This document shows positions 26,985-35,832 of a DNA stretch of 54,163 nt, in pieces. This stretch comes from Acrocarpospora catenulata (GTDB taxonomy: Bacteria > Actinomycetota > Actinomycetes > Streptosporangiales > Streptosporangiaceae), in the NCBI RefSeq assembly GCF_018476525.1, contig NZ_JAHCST010000013.1:168486-222648 (forward strand). Reading direction: 5' to 3'. The notes beneath the pieces were generated by a model. That model saw nothing but the letters and a program-made list of their open reading frames with translations. It was not told the origin of the DNA and did no database searches. The position numbers were made by a program, and so were the translations under genes. The stretch's first letter is position 1. Each line of letters begins with the position of its first letter.

Positions 26985-27013
26985 TTGACAAGGTATAGGG
27001 GTGGCTTCAGGCT
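26985..27013 (+). promoter_or_regulatory. Promoter of the Rieske oxygenase gene
   Basis: Consensus TTGACA at 26985-26990, a 17-base spacer, then CAGGCT at 27008-27013. The remaining 45 bases to the start codon contain GTTGCG (27014) and CGTTAGGC (27037-27044). Similar elements recur at other transcription units of the locus. Confidence 0.6.
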
Positions 27014-27058
27014 GTTGCGTATGGTGCGGGTGGTTTCGTTAGGCGGAACTGGGGTGGT

Positions 27059-28177
27059 GTGGTGGGGAGTTTGATTTCTACGCTTCCTGGGCGCTACTAC
27101 GCGGATGCGGAGATCTTTGAGATCGAGCAGCGGGCCGTGTTTGAGGCGATGTGGTTCTGTGTGGTTCGGGGGTCGGATCTGCCGAAGGTGGGGGCGTTCC
27201 GGACGGTTCAGGTGGGGAGGGAGAGCATTCTCGTCACCCGGGCCAAGGATGGGGTGCGGGCGTTTTACAACGTGTGCCGGCATCGGGGGGCGACGTTGTG
27301 CGCGGCGGAGTCCGGGGAGGTTCGGCGGGCGTTTTCGTGTGCGTATCACGCGTGGAGTTATGACCTGGACGGGAAGCTCATCGCGGCGCCGAACATGTCG
27401 GATATGCCAGATCTGGACAGAGTGGCGTACGGGCTGGTCAAGGTGCATGTGCGGGAATGGCTGGGATACGTGTGGGTGTGCCTGGCCGAGGAACCGCCGT
27501 CGTTCGAGGAGACCGTGCTCGGCGCGGTGACCGAACGACTGGGAGCGCTGGACCTGATCGACAACTACGAACCCACCACACTCGACCTGGGCCGCAGAAT
27601 CACCTACGACGTGAAGGCCAACTGGAAGCTGATCGTCGAGAACTTCATGGAGTGCTACCACTGCGGCACGATCCACCCGGAACTCGTCGAGGTGCTCCCG
27701 GAGTTCGCCGACGGCTACGCCGCACAGTACTACGTAGGCCACGGCGCCCTGTTCGGCGAGAACATCCAGGGTTTCACCGTGGACGGCTCCCCCGGCGTAG
27801 ACCGAATCCCGTCACTCGCCGACGAACAGGACCGCCGCTACTACGCGATCACCATCAAGCCCCAGGTCTTCATCAACCTGGTCCCCGACCACGTGATCAT
27901 CCACCGCATGTTCCCCCTCGCCGTCGACCGCACGATCGTCGAATGCGACTGGCTCTTCCTCCCAGAGGTCGTCGCAAGCGGCAAAGATCTGGATAAATCA
28001 GTAGAACTCTTCCACCGCGTCAACGAACAGGACTTCGAAGCCTGCGAGCGCTGCCAGCCAAGGATGTCCTCCCGCGTCTACGCGGACGGCGGCGTACTAG
28101 TCCCCAGCGAACACCACATCGGCATCTTCCACGACTGGGTCAAGGACCAGATCGCGCGTGCCCCAGCCGCGCGCTGA
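27059..28177 (+). CDS. gbcA: Rieske oxygenase, probable glycine betaine monooxygenase (GbcA-like)
   Basis: Protein of 372 residues. The Rieske [2Fe-2S] site is C73-x-H75 and C94-x-x-H97. The mononuclear iron site is H201, H206 and D325. The residue bridging the two sites is Glu198, in ECYH, where aromatic-ring dioxygenases have Asp. A bridging Glu is typical of the group that oxidises quaternary amines (carnitine, glycine betaine). Expected reaction: demethylation of glycine betaine to dimethylglycine plus formaldehyde with NADH-derived electrons. The dimethylglycine and sarcosine enzymes downstream support this. Its 3' end overlaps that of the iclR gene by 38 bases. No ferredoxin reductase partner is seen. 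Carnitine or proline betaine remain possible substrates. Confidence 0.82.
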   Translation: MVGSLISTLPGRYYADAEIFEIEQRAVFEAMWFCVVRGSDLPKVGAFRTVQVGRESILVTRAKDGVRAFYNVCRHRGATLCAAESGEVRRAFSCAYHAWSYDLDGKLIAAPNMSDMPDLDRVAYGLVKVHVREWLGYVWVCLAEEPPSFEETVLGAVTERLGALDLIDNYEPTTLDLGRRITYDVKANWKLIVENFMECYHCGTIHPELVEVLPEFADGYAAQYYVGHGALFGENIQGFTVDGSPGVDRIPSLADEQDRRYYAITIKPQVFINLVPDHVIIHRMFPLAVDRTIVECDWLFLPEVVASGKDLDKSVELFHRVNEQDFEACERCQPRMSSRVYADGGVLVPSEHHIGIFHDWVKDQIARAPAAR

Positions 28178-28904
28178 TCTCCTCGGCCCCCGCCACCAGT
28201 GTCGGCGCCATCGCGTGCACCCGCTCCTCGGTCAGCCGGTAGGCGGGCCCGGACGCGCTGACCGCCGCCACCACCTCCCCATGAAAGGAGCGCACCGGCG
28301 CGGCAACCGCGTTGAGCCCATCCTCCAGTTCCTCCAGAGTCACCGCATACCCCCGCCCCCGAGCCAGCGCGAGCTCCTTCTCCAGCTTCCGCGCCGAAGT
28401 GATGGTCCGCCCGGTGAAGCGTTCCAGCGTGATCCGCCCGAGCAACTCGGGATCGGCATGAGCGAGCAGCATCTTCCCACTGGAGGTGGCGTGCAACGGC
28501 GTGAGCTGCCCGATCCAGTTGTACGCGGTAACCGCCGACGGCCCCCGCACCTGGTCCAGATTGACCGCGTACACCGCCCGCAACACCGCGATGTTGACGG
28601 TCTCCCCCAGCTCCTCCGCCAGCCGCTGACACACCGGCCGCGCCCGCCGCACGATGTCCAACTGCGTGTCGACCCCGGCCGCCAGCCGTACCAGACCGAA
28701 CCCCAGCCGGTACTTCCCCCGCTCCTCGCTCTGCTCCACCAGCCCACGCGCCTCCAGGGCGCCGAGCAGCCGGAACGCGGTCGACTTGTGCACATCGATC
28801 TCGGCGGCGATCTCGCTGACCCCCGCCTCCCCCTTGCGCGCCAGGATCTCCATCACCGAGATGGCCCGGTCGACCGACTGGACACCCCCACTCTCGTTGC
28901 GCAT
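28140..28904 (-). CDS. IclR-family regulator of the betaine locus
   Basis: Protein of 254 residues. Residues 8-70 are an IclR winged helix-turn-helix (GVSEIAAEIDVHKSTAFRLL). The remainder is the IclR effector domain (ATSSGKMLLAHADPE and the RGYAVTLEELEDGLNAVAAP segment). It lies between the oxygenase and choline dehydrogenase genes and is divergent from the latter across 99 bases. It is therefore the obvious candidate to control the choline/betaine genes, perhaps sensing betaine or a breakdown product. Its coding 3' end lies antisense to the last 38 bases of the oxygenase gene. Confidence 0.88.
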   Translation of the reverse strand: MRNESGGVQSVDRAISVMEILARKGEAGVSEIAAEIDVHKSTAFRLLGALEARGLVEQSEERGKYRLGFGLVRLAAGVDTQLDIVRRARPVCQRLAEELGETVNIAVLRAVYAVNLDQVRGPSAVTAYNWIGQLTPLHATSSGKMLLAHADPELLGRITLERFTGRTITSARKLEKELALARGRGYAVTLEELEDGLNAVAAPVRSFHGEVVAAVSASGPAYRLTEERVHAMAPTLVAGAEEISARLGHARSGP

Positions 28905-28931
28905 GACGCAACTCTACCCGCCACTCGGAAA

Positions 28932-28942
28932 AGATTAAATCT
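28932..28942. promoter_or_regulatory. Palindrome in the iclR/choline dehydrogenase gap
   Basis: AGATTAAATCT is a perfect 11-base palindrome in an AT-rich island midway between the divergent genes. It could be an IclR operator and may overlap a -10 region. GTTGC motifs lie on both sides (one in reverse at the iclR start, one at 28944). Confidence 0.4.
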
Positions 28943-29003
28943 CTGTTGCTAGTAGTGAAACGTGGTGCGCATGGCGCTACGATTCGGCAAAAGCGGAGGG
29001 GTC

Positions 29004-30629
29004 ATGACATATGACTTCATCATCGTCGGCGGTGGCTCGGCCGGCTGCGCGCTGGCCAACCGGCTGTCGGCCGACCCGGGCACCCGCGTGCTGGTCCTGG
29101 AGGCCGGCCGCCCGGACTATCCGTGGGACGTGTTCATCCACATGCCGGCCGCCCTCGCCTTCCCCATCGGCAGCCGCTTCTACGACTGGAAGTACGAGTC
29201 CGAGCCAGAACCGCACATGGGCGGCCGCCGGATCTACCACGCCCGGGGCAAGGTGCTCGGCGGGTCGAGCAGCATCAATGGGATGATCTTCCAGCGCGGC
29301 AACCCGCTCGACTACGAGCGCTGGGCCGCCGACCCCGGCATGCGGACCTGGGACTACGCGCACTGCCTGCCGTACTTCAGGAAGATGGAGAACTGCCTGG
29401 CCGACCCCGGGACCGAGTTCCGGGGTCATGACGGACCGCTGGCCCTGGAGCGCGGCCCCGCCACCAGCCCGCTCTTCCCGGCGTTCTTCGAGGCCGTGCA
29501 GGAGGCCGGCCACCCGCTGACCGACGACGTGAACGGCTTCCGCCAGGAGGGCTTCGCGGCCTTCGACCGCAACATCCGCAACGGCCGCCGCCTCTCGGCG
29601 GCCCGCGCCTACCTCCATCCGGTACGCCACCGGCCCAACCTCACCGTGAAGACCCGGACCCTGGTCACCAGAATCCGCTTCGAGGGGACAAAAGCGGTCG
29701 GCGTCGAGTGCGACGGCAGGCGTTACGACGGCAAGGAGATCATCCTCTGCGGGGGTGCCATCAACTCACCCCAACTGCTGCAACTCTCCGGCGTGGGCAA
29801 CGCGGACGAACTACGAAATATCGGGATAAAGCCGGTCCATCATCTCCCCGGGGTGGGTGAGAACCTTCAGGACCATCTGGAGGTCTACATCCAGCACGGA
29901 TGCAGCCAGCCGGTGTCCATGCAGCCGTACCTGAAGTGGCGGAACCGCCCGTGGGTGGGCGCGCGGTGGCTGTTCGGGCGGAGCGGACCCGGCGCGACCA
30001 ACCACTTCGAGGCGGGCGGCTTCGTCCGGAGCAACGATGAGGTGCCCTACCCGAACCTGATGTTCCACTTCCTCCCGATCGCCATCCGGTACGACGGCTC
30101 GGCCCCGGCGGGCGGGCACGGCTACCAGGTGCACGTGGGGCCGATGTACTCCGACGCCCGCGGCTCAGTGAAAATCACCTCACCGGATGCCCGGAAACAT
30201 CCGGCGCTGCGGTTCAACTACCTGTCCACCGCGCAGGACCGCCGCGAATGGGTGGAAGCCGTACAGGTCTCCCGGCACATTCTCGGACAACCGGCGCTCA
30301 AGCCGTACAGCACCGGGGAGATCTCGCCCGGGCCCGGGGTGGAGACCGACGAGGAGATCCTCGACTGGGTGGCCAGGGACGGTGAGACCGCACTCCACCC
30401 GTCGTGCACCAACCGCATGGGGGTGGATGAGATGTCGGTGCTGGATCCGCTGACCATGCGGGTGCACGGGCTGGACGGCCTCCGGGTGGTGGACGCCAGC
30501 GCCATGCCGTACGTGACCAACGGGAACATCTACGCCCCGGTGATGATGCTGGCCGAGAAAGCGGCCGATCTGATCCTCGGCAACACCCCCCTACCGCCAC
30601 AGAAGACCGCCTTCTATCGCAAACCCTGA
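29004..30629 (+). CDS. betA: Choline dehydrogenase (GMC oxidoreductase)
   Basis: Protein of 541 residues, the usual length for BetA. It begins with the FAD-binding motif [19 protein letters not shown]. Both GMC signatures are present: the [19 protein letters not shown] region and [16 protein letters not shown]. The catalytic His appears in [10 protein letters not shown], and the C-terminal Asn region in [20 protein letters not shown]. It would oxidise choline to betaine aldehyde and possibly on to glycine betaine; no betaine aldehyde dehydrogenase gene lies in the window. The ATG at 29004 is chosen because a strong GGAGGGG precedes it; the frame opens 42 bases earlier. The transporter genes follow 20 bases downstream. 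Confidence 0.88.
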   Translation: MTYDFIIVGGGSAGCALANRLSADPGTRVLVLEAGRPDYPWDVFIHMPAALAFPIGSRFYDWKYESEPEPHMGGRRIYHARGKVLGGSSSINGMIFQRGNPLDYERWAADPGMRTWDYAHCLPYFRKMENCLADPGTEFRGHDGPLALERGPATSPLFPAFFEAVQEAGHPLTDDVNGFRQEGFAAFDRNIRNGRRLSAARAYLHPVRHRPNLTVKTRTLVTRIRFEGTKAVGVECDGRRYDGKEIILCGGAINSPQLLQLSGVGNADELRNIGIKPVHHLPGVGENLQDHLEVYIQHGCSQPVSMQPYLKWRNRPWVGARWLFGRSGPGATNHFEAGGFVRSNDEVPYPNLMFHFLPIAIRYDGSAPAGGHGYQVHVGPMYSDARGSVKITSPDARKHPALRFNYLSTAQDRREWVEAVQVSRHILGQPALKPYSTGEISPGPGVETDEEILDWVARDGETALHPSCTNRMGVDEMSVLDPLTMRVHGLDGLRVVDASAMPYVTNGNIYAPVMMLAEKAADLILGNTPLPPQKTAFYRKP

Positions 30630-30649
30630 CCCGTTAGGCCTAAACGAAG

Positions 30650-31660
30650 ATGACAGATGACCCCCTCCTGCGTGTACGCGGACTCTGGAAGATCTTCGGC
30701 CCGAAGGCCGAGCGCTGGGTCGGCAGCCCGCTGTCCCGCCGCGAGCTGAAGGAGCAGACCGGGTGCGTGGCCGCGGTCCGGGACGTCGGCTTCGCGGTAC
30801 GGCCCGGTGAGGTCTTCGTGGTGATGGGGCTGTCCGGATCCGGCAAGTCCACCCTGGTGCGCTGCCTGACCCGGCTGATCGAGCCCACCGCCGGGGAGAT
30901 CGTCTTCGACGGCGAGGACGTCCGCCGAGCCGACGAGAAACGGCTCAGGGAGCTGCGCCGCCACCGCCTGGCCATGGTCTTCCAGCACTTCGGCCTGCTG
31001 CCGCACCGCCGGGTGCTGGACAACGTGGCCTTCGGCCTGGAGATCCGGGGCAGCGGAAAGCAGGAGCGGTACCGGCGGGCGGCGGAGGTGCTGGAACTGG
31101 TCGGCCTGGCCGGATTCGAGAACTCCTACCCCGACCAGCTCTCCGGCGGCATGCAGCAGCGGGTGGGCCTGGCCAGGGCGCTGGCCGTGGACCCCGACCT
31201 GCTCCTGTTCGACGAACCGTTCTCCGCGCTGGACCCGCTGATCCGGCGCGAGATGCAGAACGAGGTCATCCGGCTGCACCGCGAGGTGGGCAAGACCATG
31301 GTGTTCATCACCCACGACCTGGCCGAGGCGCTGAAGCTGGGCGACCGGGTGCTGATCATGCGGGACGGCGAGCTGGTGCAGACCGGGACGCCGGACGAGG
31401 TGGTGGGCGCCCCCGCCGACGACTACGTGCGGGACTTCGTCAGCGATGTGCCGCGCTCGCACGTGCTGACGCTGCGCTGGGTGATGCGCGACCCGCTGCC
31501 CGGCGAGCCGCTGGACGGGCCCGAACTGGGCCCGGACGAGATCATCCGGAACGCCGTGCGCACGGTGCTGTCGGCCGACCGCCCGGTCCGGGTGGTGGAC
31601 AAGGACGATCTGCTCGGCGTGGTGACCAGCGCGGAGATCCTCGAAATGATCGCCCGATGA
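30650..31660 (+). CDS. Glycine betaine/choline ABC transporter ATP-binding protein
   Basis: Protein of 336 residues. It has Walker [10 protein letters not shown], the Q-loop [10 protein letters not shown], the signature [15 protein letters not shown], Walker B LLLFDEP and the His switch FITHDLAEA. The [11 protein letters not shown] opening and the VRDFVSDV tail are typical of ProV/OpuAA quaternary-amine ATPases. The C-terminal CBS region is shortened to roughly one repeat ([19 protein letters not shown]). It energises the importer together with the next two genes. A TTAGGCCTAA palindrome lies in the 20-base gap before its start, and its stop overlaps the permease start by ATGA. Confidence 0.9.
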   Translation: MTDDPLLRVRGLWKIFGPKAERWVGSPLSRRELKEQTGCVAAVRDVGFAVRPGEVFVVMGLSGSGKSTLVRCLTRLIEPTAGEIVFDGEDVRRADEKRLRELRRHRLAMVFQHFGLLPHRRVLDNVAFGLEIRGSGKQERYRRAAEVLELVGLAGFENSYPDQLSGGMQQRVGLARALAVDPDLLLFDEPFSALDPLIRREMQNEVIRLHREVGKTMVFITHDLAEALKLGDRVLIMRDGELVQTGTPDEVVGAPADDYVRDFVSDVPRSHVLTLRWVMRDPLPGEPLDGPELGPDEIIRNAVRTVLSADRPVRVVDKDDLLGVVTSAEILEMIAR

Positions 31661-33621
31661 CCGCGCTCACGGCGGTCGCCGCCCGGCTGCCCGCCCGCCG
31701 CTACTTACTCGGCGCGGTGCTGGCCGCCTGGGTGCTCGGTGCCGTGCTGCTGTCCGGGCGGGACACCCTGGCCCTCGGCGGGGCCGAGCTGACCCCGCTG
31801 CACGGCCGGGTCAACGAGGTCTGGGACACCGTCGACGACAATCGGAACAGCAACCCGTTCTTCCTGTACTTCGTGAACTACATCCGGCTGGTCCTGGACG
31901 AGTCGGTCACCTTCGTGCAGGCGCTGCTCAGCCAGCCCTCCTTCGGACGGCCGGTGCCGGTGCTGGGCTGGCTGGGCGTGGTGGCGGTGGCCGGGGCGGT
32001 CACCTACCTGTTCGGGAACCTGCGGGCCGCCCTGCTGACCGTGGCCGGTTTCGTGTCCTTCGGGCTGCTCGGGCTCTGGCAGGAGAGCATGGACACGCTG
32101 GCGCTGACCCTCACCGCCGTGGCGTACTCGCTGGCGGTCGGCGTCCCGCTGGGGATCTGGGCGGGGCTCAGCGACCGGTTCCTGCGGCTGGTCACCCCGG
32201 TGCTGGACTTCATGCAGACCATGCCGACCTTCGTGTACCTGGCGCCGCTCACCCTGTTCTTCCTGATCGGCCCGGCCAGCGCGACCATCGCGACGATGAT
32301 CTACGCGATTCCCCCGGCGATCCGGATCACCGCGTACGGCATCCGCGAGGTCTCCCCCGTCGCCGTGGAGGCCGGGACCTCACTGGGGGCGACCCCCCGG
32401 CAGATCCTCCGGCGGGTACGGCTGCCGCTGGCCAAGCGCACCATCGTGGTCGGGGTCAACCAGACGATCATGGCGGCGCTGGCCATGGCCACCATCGCGG
32501 CGCTGATCGACGCGCCCGGCCTGGGCAAGACCGTGCTGAAGGCGCTCCAGACGCTGGACATCGGGTCGGCCTTCAACGCCGGTCTGGCCATCGTGATCAT
32601 GGCGGTGGTGCTGGACCGGGCGACCACGGCCGCCGGTCAACGGGTGGCCGGTCACGCGCGGCGGCGCATCGAGATCGCGGCCCTCCTGGGGGCGGCGGGC
32701 GTGGCGGTGTACCTGGCCTACACCTACGTCTGGGCGGCGGTGTTCCCACCCGAGGCCGATCTCGGGCCGTACGTGCGGCAGGCGGCGGACTCGGCCAGCG
32801 TCTGGGTCCAGGACAGCCTCACCGGGTTCACCGACGCGCTCAAGAACGCGGTCACCTACGGCCTGCTCAACCCGCTGGAATCGCTGCTGGCCGGGTCCCC
32901 GTGGTGGCTGGTGGCGCTCGCGGGCGTGGCGGTGGCCGCCCTGCTCGGCGGAACGCGGGCCGCCGCGGTGACCGTGCTCGGCATGGCCGCGCTGGTCGGC
33001 CTGGGACTCTGGCAGGACAGCATGGTGACGCTGGCCGCCACGCTGGTGGCCACGGCGCTGGTGCTGGCGCTTGGGGTGGTCGTCGGGGTCTGGATCGGGC
33101 GCAGCGACCGCGCCGACGCGGTGCTCCGGCCGGTGCTGGACGCGGGCCAGACCATGCCCGCCTTCGTCTACCTGGTCCCGATTCTCGGCCTGTTCGGCCC
33201 TACCAGGTTCACCGCGATCATCGCGGCTGTGGTGTTCGCCGCGCCGGTGGCCGTCAAGCTGGTCGCCGAGGGCATCCGGGGGGTTCCCGCGACCACGGTG
33301 GAGGCCGCCAGGTCGGCCGGTTCCAGCCCCTGGCAGGTGATCACCAAGGTGCAGCTGCCGATGGCGCGCGGCGCGGTGGCGCTGGCCGCCAACCAGGGCC
33401 TGATCTACGTGCTCTCCATGGTCGTGGTGGGCGGGCTGGTCGGGGCCGGGGCGCTCGGCTACGACGTGGTGGCCGGGTTCTCCCAGCATCAACTGCGCGG
33501 CAAGGGCCTGGCGGCCGGGCTGGCCATCGTCGTGCTGGGCATCGTGCTGGACCGCGTGACACGGGCGGCCCAGGCCAGATCGGGGTCAACCAAGGAGGAT
33601 GTATGGCGCGTCGAAAGATAG
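31657..33621 (+). CDS. Glycine betaine/choline ABC transporter permease, tandem double-domain
   Basis: Protein of 654 residues with two full binding-protein-dependent permease domains in one chain, about residues 95-330 and 415-640. Each has its own EAA loop: [18 protein letters not shown] and [18 protein letters not shown]. Typical ProW proteins contain one such domain and act as a homodimer, so this chain would supply the whole channel. Additional helices at the N-terminus and between the halves are hydrophilic at their edges. A rare TTA codon is at 31705. It overlaps the ATPase gene by ATGA and the binding-protein gene by 19 bases. Confidence 0.88.
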   Translation: MTALTAVAARLPARRYLLGAVLAAWVLGAVLLSGRDTLALGGAELTPLHGRVNEVWDTVDDNRNSNPFFLYFVNYIRLVLDESVTFVQALLSQPSFGRPVPVLGWLGVVAVAGAVTYLFGNLRAALLTVAGFVSFGLLGLWQESMDTLALTLTAVAYSLAVGVPLGIWAGLSDRFLRLVTPVLDFMQTMPTFVYLAPLTLFFLIGPASATIATMIYAIPPAIRITAYGIREVSPVAVEAGTSLGATPRQILRRVRLPLAKRTIVVGVNQTIMAALAMATIAALIDAPGLGKTVLKALQTLDIGSAFNAGLAIVIMAVVLDRATTAAGQRVAGHARRRIEIAALLGAAGVAVYLAYTYVWAAVFPPEADLGPYVRQAADSASVWVQDSLTGFTDALKNAVTYGLLNPLESLLAGSPWWLVALAGVAVAALLGGTRAAAVTVLGMAALVGLGLWQDSMVTLAATLVATALVLALGVVVGVWIGRSDRADAVLRPVLDAGQTMPAFVYLVPILGLFGPTRFTAIIAAVVFAAPVAVKLVAEGIRGVPATTVEAARSAGSSPWQVITKVQLPMARGAVALAANQGLIYVLSMVVVGGLVGAGALGYDVVAGFSQHQLRGKGLAAGLAIVVLGIVLDRVTRAAQARSGSTKEDVWRVER

Positions 33622-34574
33622 CTCTGGCCGCTGGGGCCGTACTGGTGCTGGCCGGGTGTGGCGGGGCCAAGGTGGGCGAGACACCCCCAGCCGCGGGCAC
33701 CGCCGGGTCCGGGTCGGCCCCCGCCGCCGCCTGCGGCACGGTCAACCTGGCCATCAACCCCTGGGTCGGGTACGAGGCCAACGCGGCGGTGATCGCGCAC
33801 GTCGCGGAGAGCAAACTCGGCTGCACAGTGGTCAAGAAGGACCTCAAGGAGGAGGTGGCCTGGCAGGGCTTCGCCACCGGTGAAGTGGACGCCGTGGTCG
33901 AGAACTGGGGCCACGACGACCTGAAGAAGAAGTACATCGAGGACCAGAAGGTCGCCGTGGACGCGGGCCTGACCGGCAACAAGGGCGTGATCGGCTGGTA
34001 CGTCGCCCCTTGGATGGCCGCCAAGTACCCCGACATCACCGACTGGCAGAACCTCAACAAGTACGCCGATCTATTCAAAACCTCCGAGTCCGGCGGCAAG
34101 GGCCAGTTACTGGACGGCGACCCGTCGTTCGTAACCAACGACGAGGCCCTGGTGAAGAACCTCAAACTCGACTACAAGGTCGTGTACGCAGGCAGCGAGG
34201 CAGCCCTCATCACCGCCTTCCGACAGTCCGAGAAGGACCAGAAGCCGATCATCGGCTACTTCTACGAGCCCCAGTGGTTCCTGTCCGAACTGAAACTCGT
34301 CAAGGTCAACCTCCCCACCTACACAGCCGGCTGTGACGCGGACCCAGAAAAGATCGCCTGCGACTACCCCTTGTACGAACTGGACAAGATCGTAAGCAAG
34401 AAGTTCGCCGACTCCGGCAGCCCCGCCTACGAACTGGTCAAGAACTTCACCTGGACCAACGACGACCAGAACCTAGTCGCCAAGTACATCTCCGAAGACA
34501 AGATGACCCCCGCCGACGCAGCGGCCAAGTGGGTCAGCGAGAACGAGACCAAGGTCGCGGCCTGGCTGGGCTGA
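33603..34574 (+). CDS. Glycine betaine/choline-binding lipoprotein (ProX/OpuAC type)
   Basis: Protein of 323 residues with a lipobox LVLAGC placing the lipidated Cys near residue 19. The mature protein begins VNLAINPWVGYEANAAVI, the OpuAC/ProX opening. It has tryptophans in WVGYE, VENWGHDD, APWMAAKYP and EPQWFLSEL, suitable for the aromatic cage that holds a trimethylammonium group. It would deliver betaine or choline to the fused permease. A strong AAGGAGG ribosome site lies inside the end of the permease gene. A TTA codon occurs at 34107. A very stable terminator follows. Confidence 0.9.
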   Translation: MARRKIALAAGAVLVLAGCGGAKVGETPPAAGTAGSGSAPAAACGTVNLAINPWVGYEANAAVIAHVAESKLGCTVVKKDLKEEVAWQGFATGEVDAVVENWGHDDLKKKYIEDQKVAVDAGLTGNKGVIGWYVAPWMAAKYPDITDWQNLNKYADLFKTSESGGKGQLLDGDPSFVTNDEALVKNLKLDYKVVYAGSEAALITAFRQSEKDQKPIIGYFYEPQWFLSELKLVKVNLPTYTAGCDADPEKIACDYPLYELDKIVSKKFADSGSPAYELVKNFTWTNDDQNLVAKYISEDKMTPADAAAKWVSENETKVAAWLG

Positions 34575-34581
34575 TCCGGCG

Positions 34582-34616
34582 GCGGCCAGGTCGTCCGATC
34601 CGGACGGCCTGGCCGC
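34582..34616. terminator. Very stable hairpin terminator of the transporter operon
   Basis: Stem of 16 bp with one G-U pair (34582-34597 with 34601-34616) and a 3-base loop, eight bases after the stop codon. There is no T-run. Confidence 0.8.
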
Positions 34617-34634
34617 GCCCGGCGGCTCCGCGGA

Positions 34635-34654
34635 ATCAGATAATCTGATCAGAT
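34635..34654. promoter_or_regulatory. Three-half-site operator and -10 of the toxin-antitoxin pair
   Basis: ATCAGAT (34635-34641), its reverse complement ATCTGAT (34643-34649) and ATCAGAT again (34648-34654) form two overlapping palindromes. TAATCT within them is a good -10 element six bases before the ATG at 34653, so the mRNA is probably leaderless. The last half-site includes the first bases of the start codon. This fits autorepression by the antitoxin or toxin-antitoxin complex. Confidence 0.6.
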
Positions 34655-34913
34655 GAAGGTGATGACTGCCACTGAAGCGTCTCGAAGCTTCGCGACCGTT
34701 CTGGATGAGGCCGAGCGCGGCGAGACGATCGTGGTCACCCGTGGCGGTAAGCAAATCGCCGTGATCGGTCCCGCACCCACGGCCCCAGGCCGTATGGTCA
34801 AGGCGTTCCTGGCGAGAAGCGCGGGGACGCTGGACGCGGACTTCGAGACCGACGTGGCGGCGGCCCGCGAGGTGGTCGACGACGAGATGAGGGGTACGTG
34901 GCCCGACGCCTGA
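34653..34913 (+). CDS. Phd/YefM-family antitoxin
   Basis: Protein of 86 residues. The N-terminal 50 residues have the Phd/YefM DNA-binding fold pattern (MTATEASRSFATVLDEAERG, then TIVVTRGGKQIAVI). The C-terminal acidic tail would wrap the toxin. It overlaps the vapC-like gene by 16 bases, as normal for such pairs. It would neutralise the toxin and repress its own promoter through the overlapping half-sites just upstream. Confidence 0.85.
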   Translation: MKVMTATEASRSFATVLDEAERGETIVVTRGGKQIAVIGPAPTAPGRMVKAFLARSAGTLDADFETDVAAAREVVDDEMRGTWPDA

Positions 34914-35305
34914 TCCTGGACACCGGCGTGCTCATTGCCGCCGAGCGCGGCAAGGCGTCCGTGGACACGGTGATCGGGGACACGGATGATGTGGCGATCG
35001 CGGCGATCACCGTGGCCGAGTTGCTCGTCGGCGTGGAGATGGCCGATGCGGCCCGACGGCCCAACCGGCAGGCCTTCGTCGACGAAGTCCTCGCGTTGAT
35101 CCCCGTCGAGGAGTACACCACGGACGTCGCCAGAGTCCATGCACGCCTCATGGTCCATGTCCGGCGGGAAGGCAAGATACGAGGAGCGTACGATCTCCTG
35201 ATCGCAGCGACAGCTGCGGCTACCGCGAGAACCGTGATCACGATGGACGCGTCGGCCGCATTCGACGATCTTCCCGGCGTGCGTGCGCAGATCGTCTCCC
35301 GCTGA
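34898..35305 (+). CDS. vapC: VapC-type PIN-domain toxin
   Basis: Protein of 135 residues with the four conserved PIN acidic residues at plausible places: D8 in LILDTGVLI, E41 in TVAELLVG, D99 in AYDLLIAATA and D117 in VITMDASAAF. PIN toxins are magnesium-dependent RNases that cut tRNA or rRNA. The GTG start is read inside the end of the antitoxin gene with a GAGGGG ribosome site. All catalytic residues are intact, so it should be active when free. Confidence 0.88.
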   Translation: MARRLILDTGVLIAAERGKASVDTVIGDTDDVAIAAITVAELLVGVEMADAARRPNRQAFVDEVLALIPVEEYTTDVARVHARLMVHVRREGKIRGAYDLLIAATAAATARTVITMDASAAFDDLPGVRAQIVSR

Positions 35306-35328
35306 TTCCGAGGGCAATGGAGGTAGCG

Positions 35329-35796
35329 TTGCGTATCACGCGGAGTTGCGTGCTCGGCCTGACGGTGGTTGTGGCGGCGGCCGCGTGTTCACGTGGCCCA
35401 TCCCTGCAGGAGATCGGCTCTCGGCTTGCCGAGGACGGCAGGGCTGTCATGGCTTGGGACGACTGGGTGGACGAACGCACCACCAACCCGGCCACCATTG
35501 ACGTCCGATGCGGCAGCGGCGGGTCCAAACGTATGTTCACCGCCACCGGCCAATTGCCCACGCTTAACCCGGATCCGGACAAGAAGCTCGATACAGCATC
35601 AACGCAGATCGAAGCCAGATTCGAAGAACGAGGATACCTGCCCGACCTCACCGTGCCAGACCAGTCGGACGTCATCGACTCGCGCACCATCGGCATGGTC
35701 AAGAAGGAGCCCAGGCTACGGTTCTCCGTCACCATGACGCTGCCGTCGGAGACAAGGATCGCTGTAGAGATCAGCGGAGAGACCGAGTGCCAGTAG
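35329..35796 (+). CDS. Small secreted lipoprotein of unknown function
   Basis: Protein of 155 residues from a TTG start at 35329. The start is set by ATGGAGGT just before it: the upstream ATG at 35317 is part of the Shine-Dalgarno sequence. The lipobox VAAAAC puts the lipidated Cys at about residue 20. The mature part contains two further Cys (VRCGSG and the C-terminal TECQ) that could form a disulfide. I do not recognise the family. It converges on the WXG100-associated gene, and similar lipoproteins often accompany such genes in actinomycetes. Confidence 0.65.
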   Translation: MRITRSCVLGLTVVVAAAACSRGPSLQEIGSRLAEDGRAVMAWDDWVDERTTNPATIDVRCGSGGSKRMFTATGQLPTLNPDPDKKLDTASTQIEARFEERGYLPDLTVPDQSDVIDSRTIGMVKKEPRLRFSVTMTLPSETRIAVEISGETECQ

Positions 35797-35832
35797 TCGG
35801 CCGCTGCGGTGGTCGAGCCGAGAGGGCGCTGG

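Noticed and set aside
28962-29003. Earlier start for choline dehydrogenase
   Set aside because: The FAD motif normally lies right at the N-terminus and GGAGGGG precedes the ATG at 29004.
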